The notes beneath the pieces are model-generated. The model was not told the origin of the DNA. It saw only the letters and a list, made by a program, of their open reading frames with translations, and made no database searches. Below are positions 16,200 to 16,227 of a DNA stretch of 16,227 nucleotides, piece after piece. The translations under genes and the position numbers were made by a program. Within the stretch, counting starts at the first letter, position 1. Every line of letters begins with the position of its first letter. This stretch comes from Bacteroidales bacterium (GTDB lineage: Bacteria; Bacteroidota; Bacteroidia; Bacteroidales; SM23-62), in the NCBI GenBank assembly GCA_016783865.1, contig JADHVS010000095.1:1-16227 (forward strand). The letters are read 5' to 3'.

Positions 16200-16227
16200 T
16201 GATGTAAGAGTTAAGTGATCTGGGTTA

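Overview
The window reads as accessory DNA from a bacterium of the FCB superphylum (Calditrichota, KSB1 or Ignavibacteriota type; the exact phylum cannot be fixed from this piece). The main evidence is the C-terminal sorting domain shared by three long secreted proteins. It carries the QN(F/Y)PNPFNP motif, then a beta-rich stretch with LGE and SGVYLYRL-like motifs and a basic KKM-type end. This is the FlgD-like / type IX secretion C-terminal signal usual in that group. All credible genes are on the + strand. I see no tRNA, rRNA, CRISPR array, transposase or phage gene.

Layout: (1) 3-3440, a subtilisin-family (S8) protease whose first part lies off the left edge, followed by cohesin-like, chitobiase-like, dockerin and sorting domains. 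(2) 3467-8652, a clostripain-family (C11) protease with an SBBP beta-propeller in front, split by one frameshift near 5366. (3) 8770-12255, a delta-60 propeller joined to a papain-like cysteine peptidase domain, split by a 66-bp in-frame duplication that brings stop codons. (4) 12256-12829, a gene-free stretch with a structured dispersed repeat and possibly the tail of a lost gene. (5) 12830-15112, a signal-peptide protein of repeated carboxypeptidase-regulatory-like units that stops in mid-repeat and lacks a sorting domain. (6) 15113-15374, a second type of dispersed repeat. (7) 15375-16028, a small lipoprotein.

Two copies of a third palindromic repeat lie at the two ends of the window in opposite orientation (19-138 and 16091-16199). 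This may simply be where an assembly broke. The left copy sits inside the subtilase gene, and its reading frame stays open.

Taken together the window encodes a set of exported, cell-surface or secreted hydrolases with protein-protein interaction modules (cohesin, dockerin, propellers). Each of the four large genes carries one lesion or insertion. The set may be decaying, may switch on and off, or may contain assembly errors. The most testable case is the 30-bp direct repeat in gene 3: recombination between its copies would exactly restore the reading frame.
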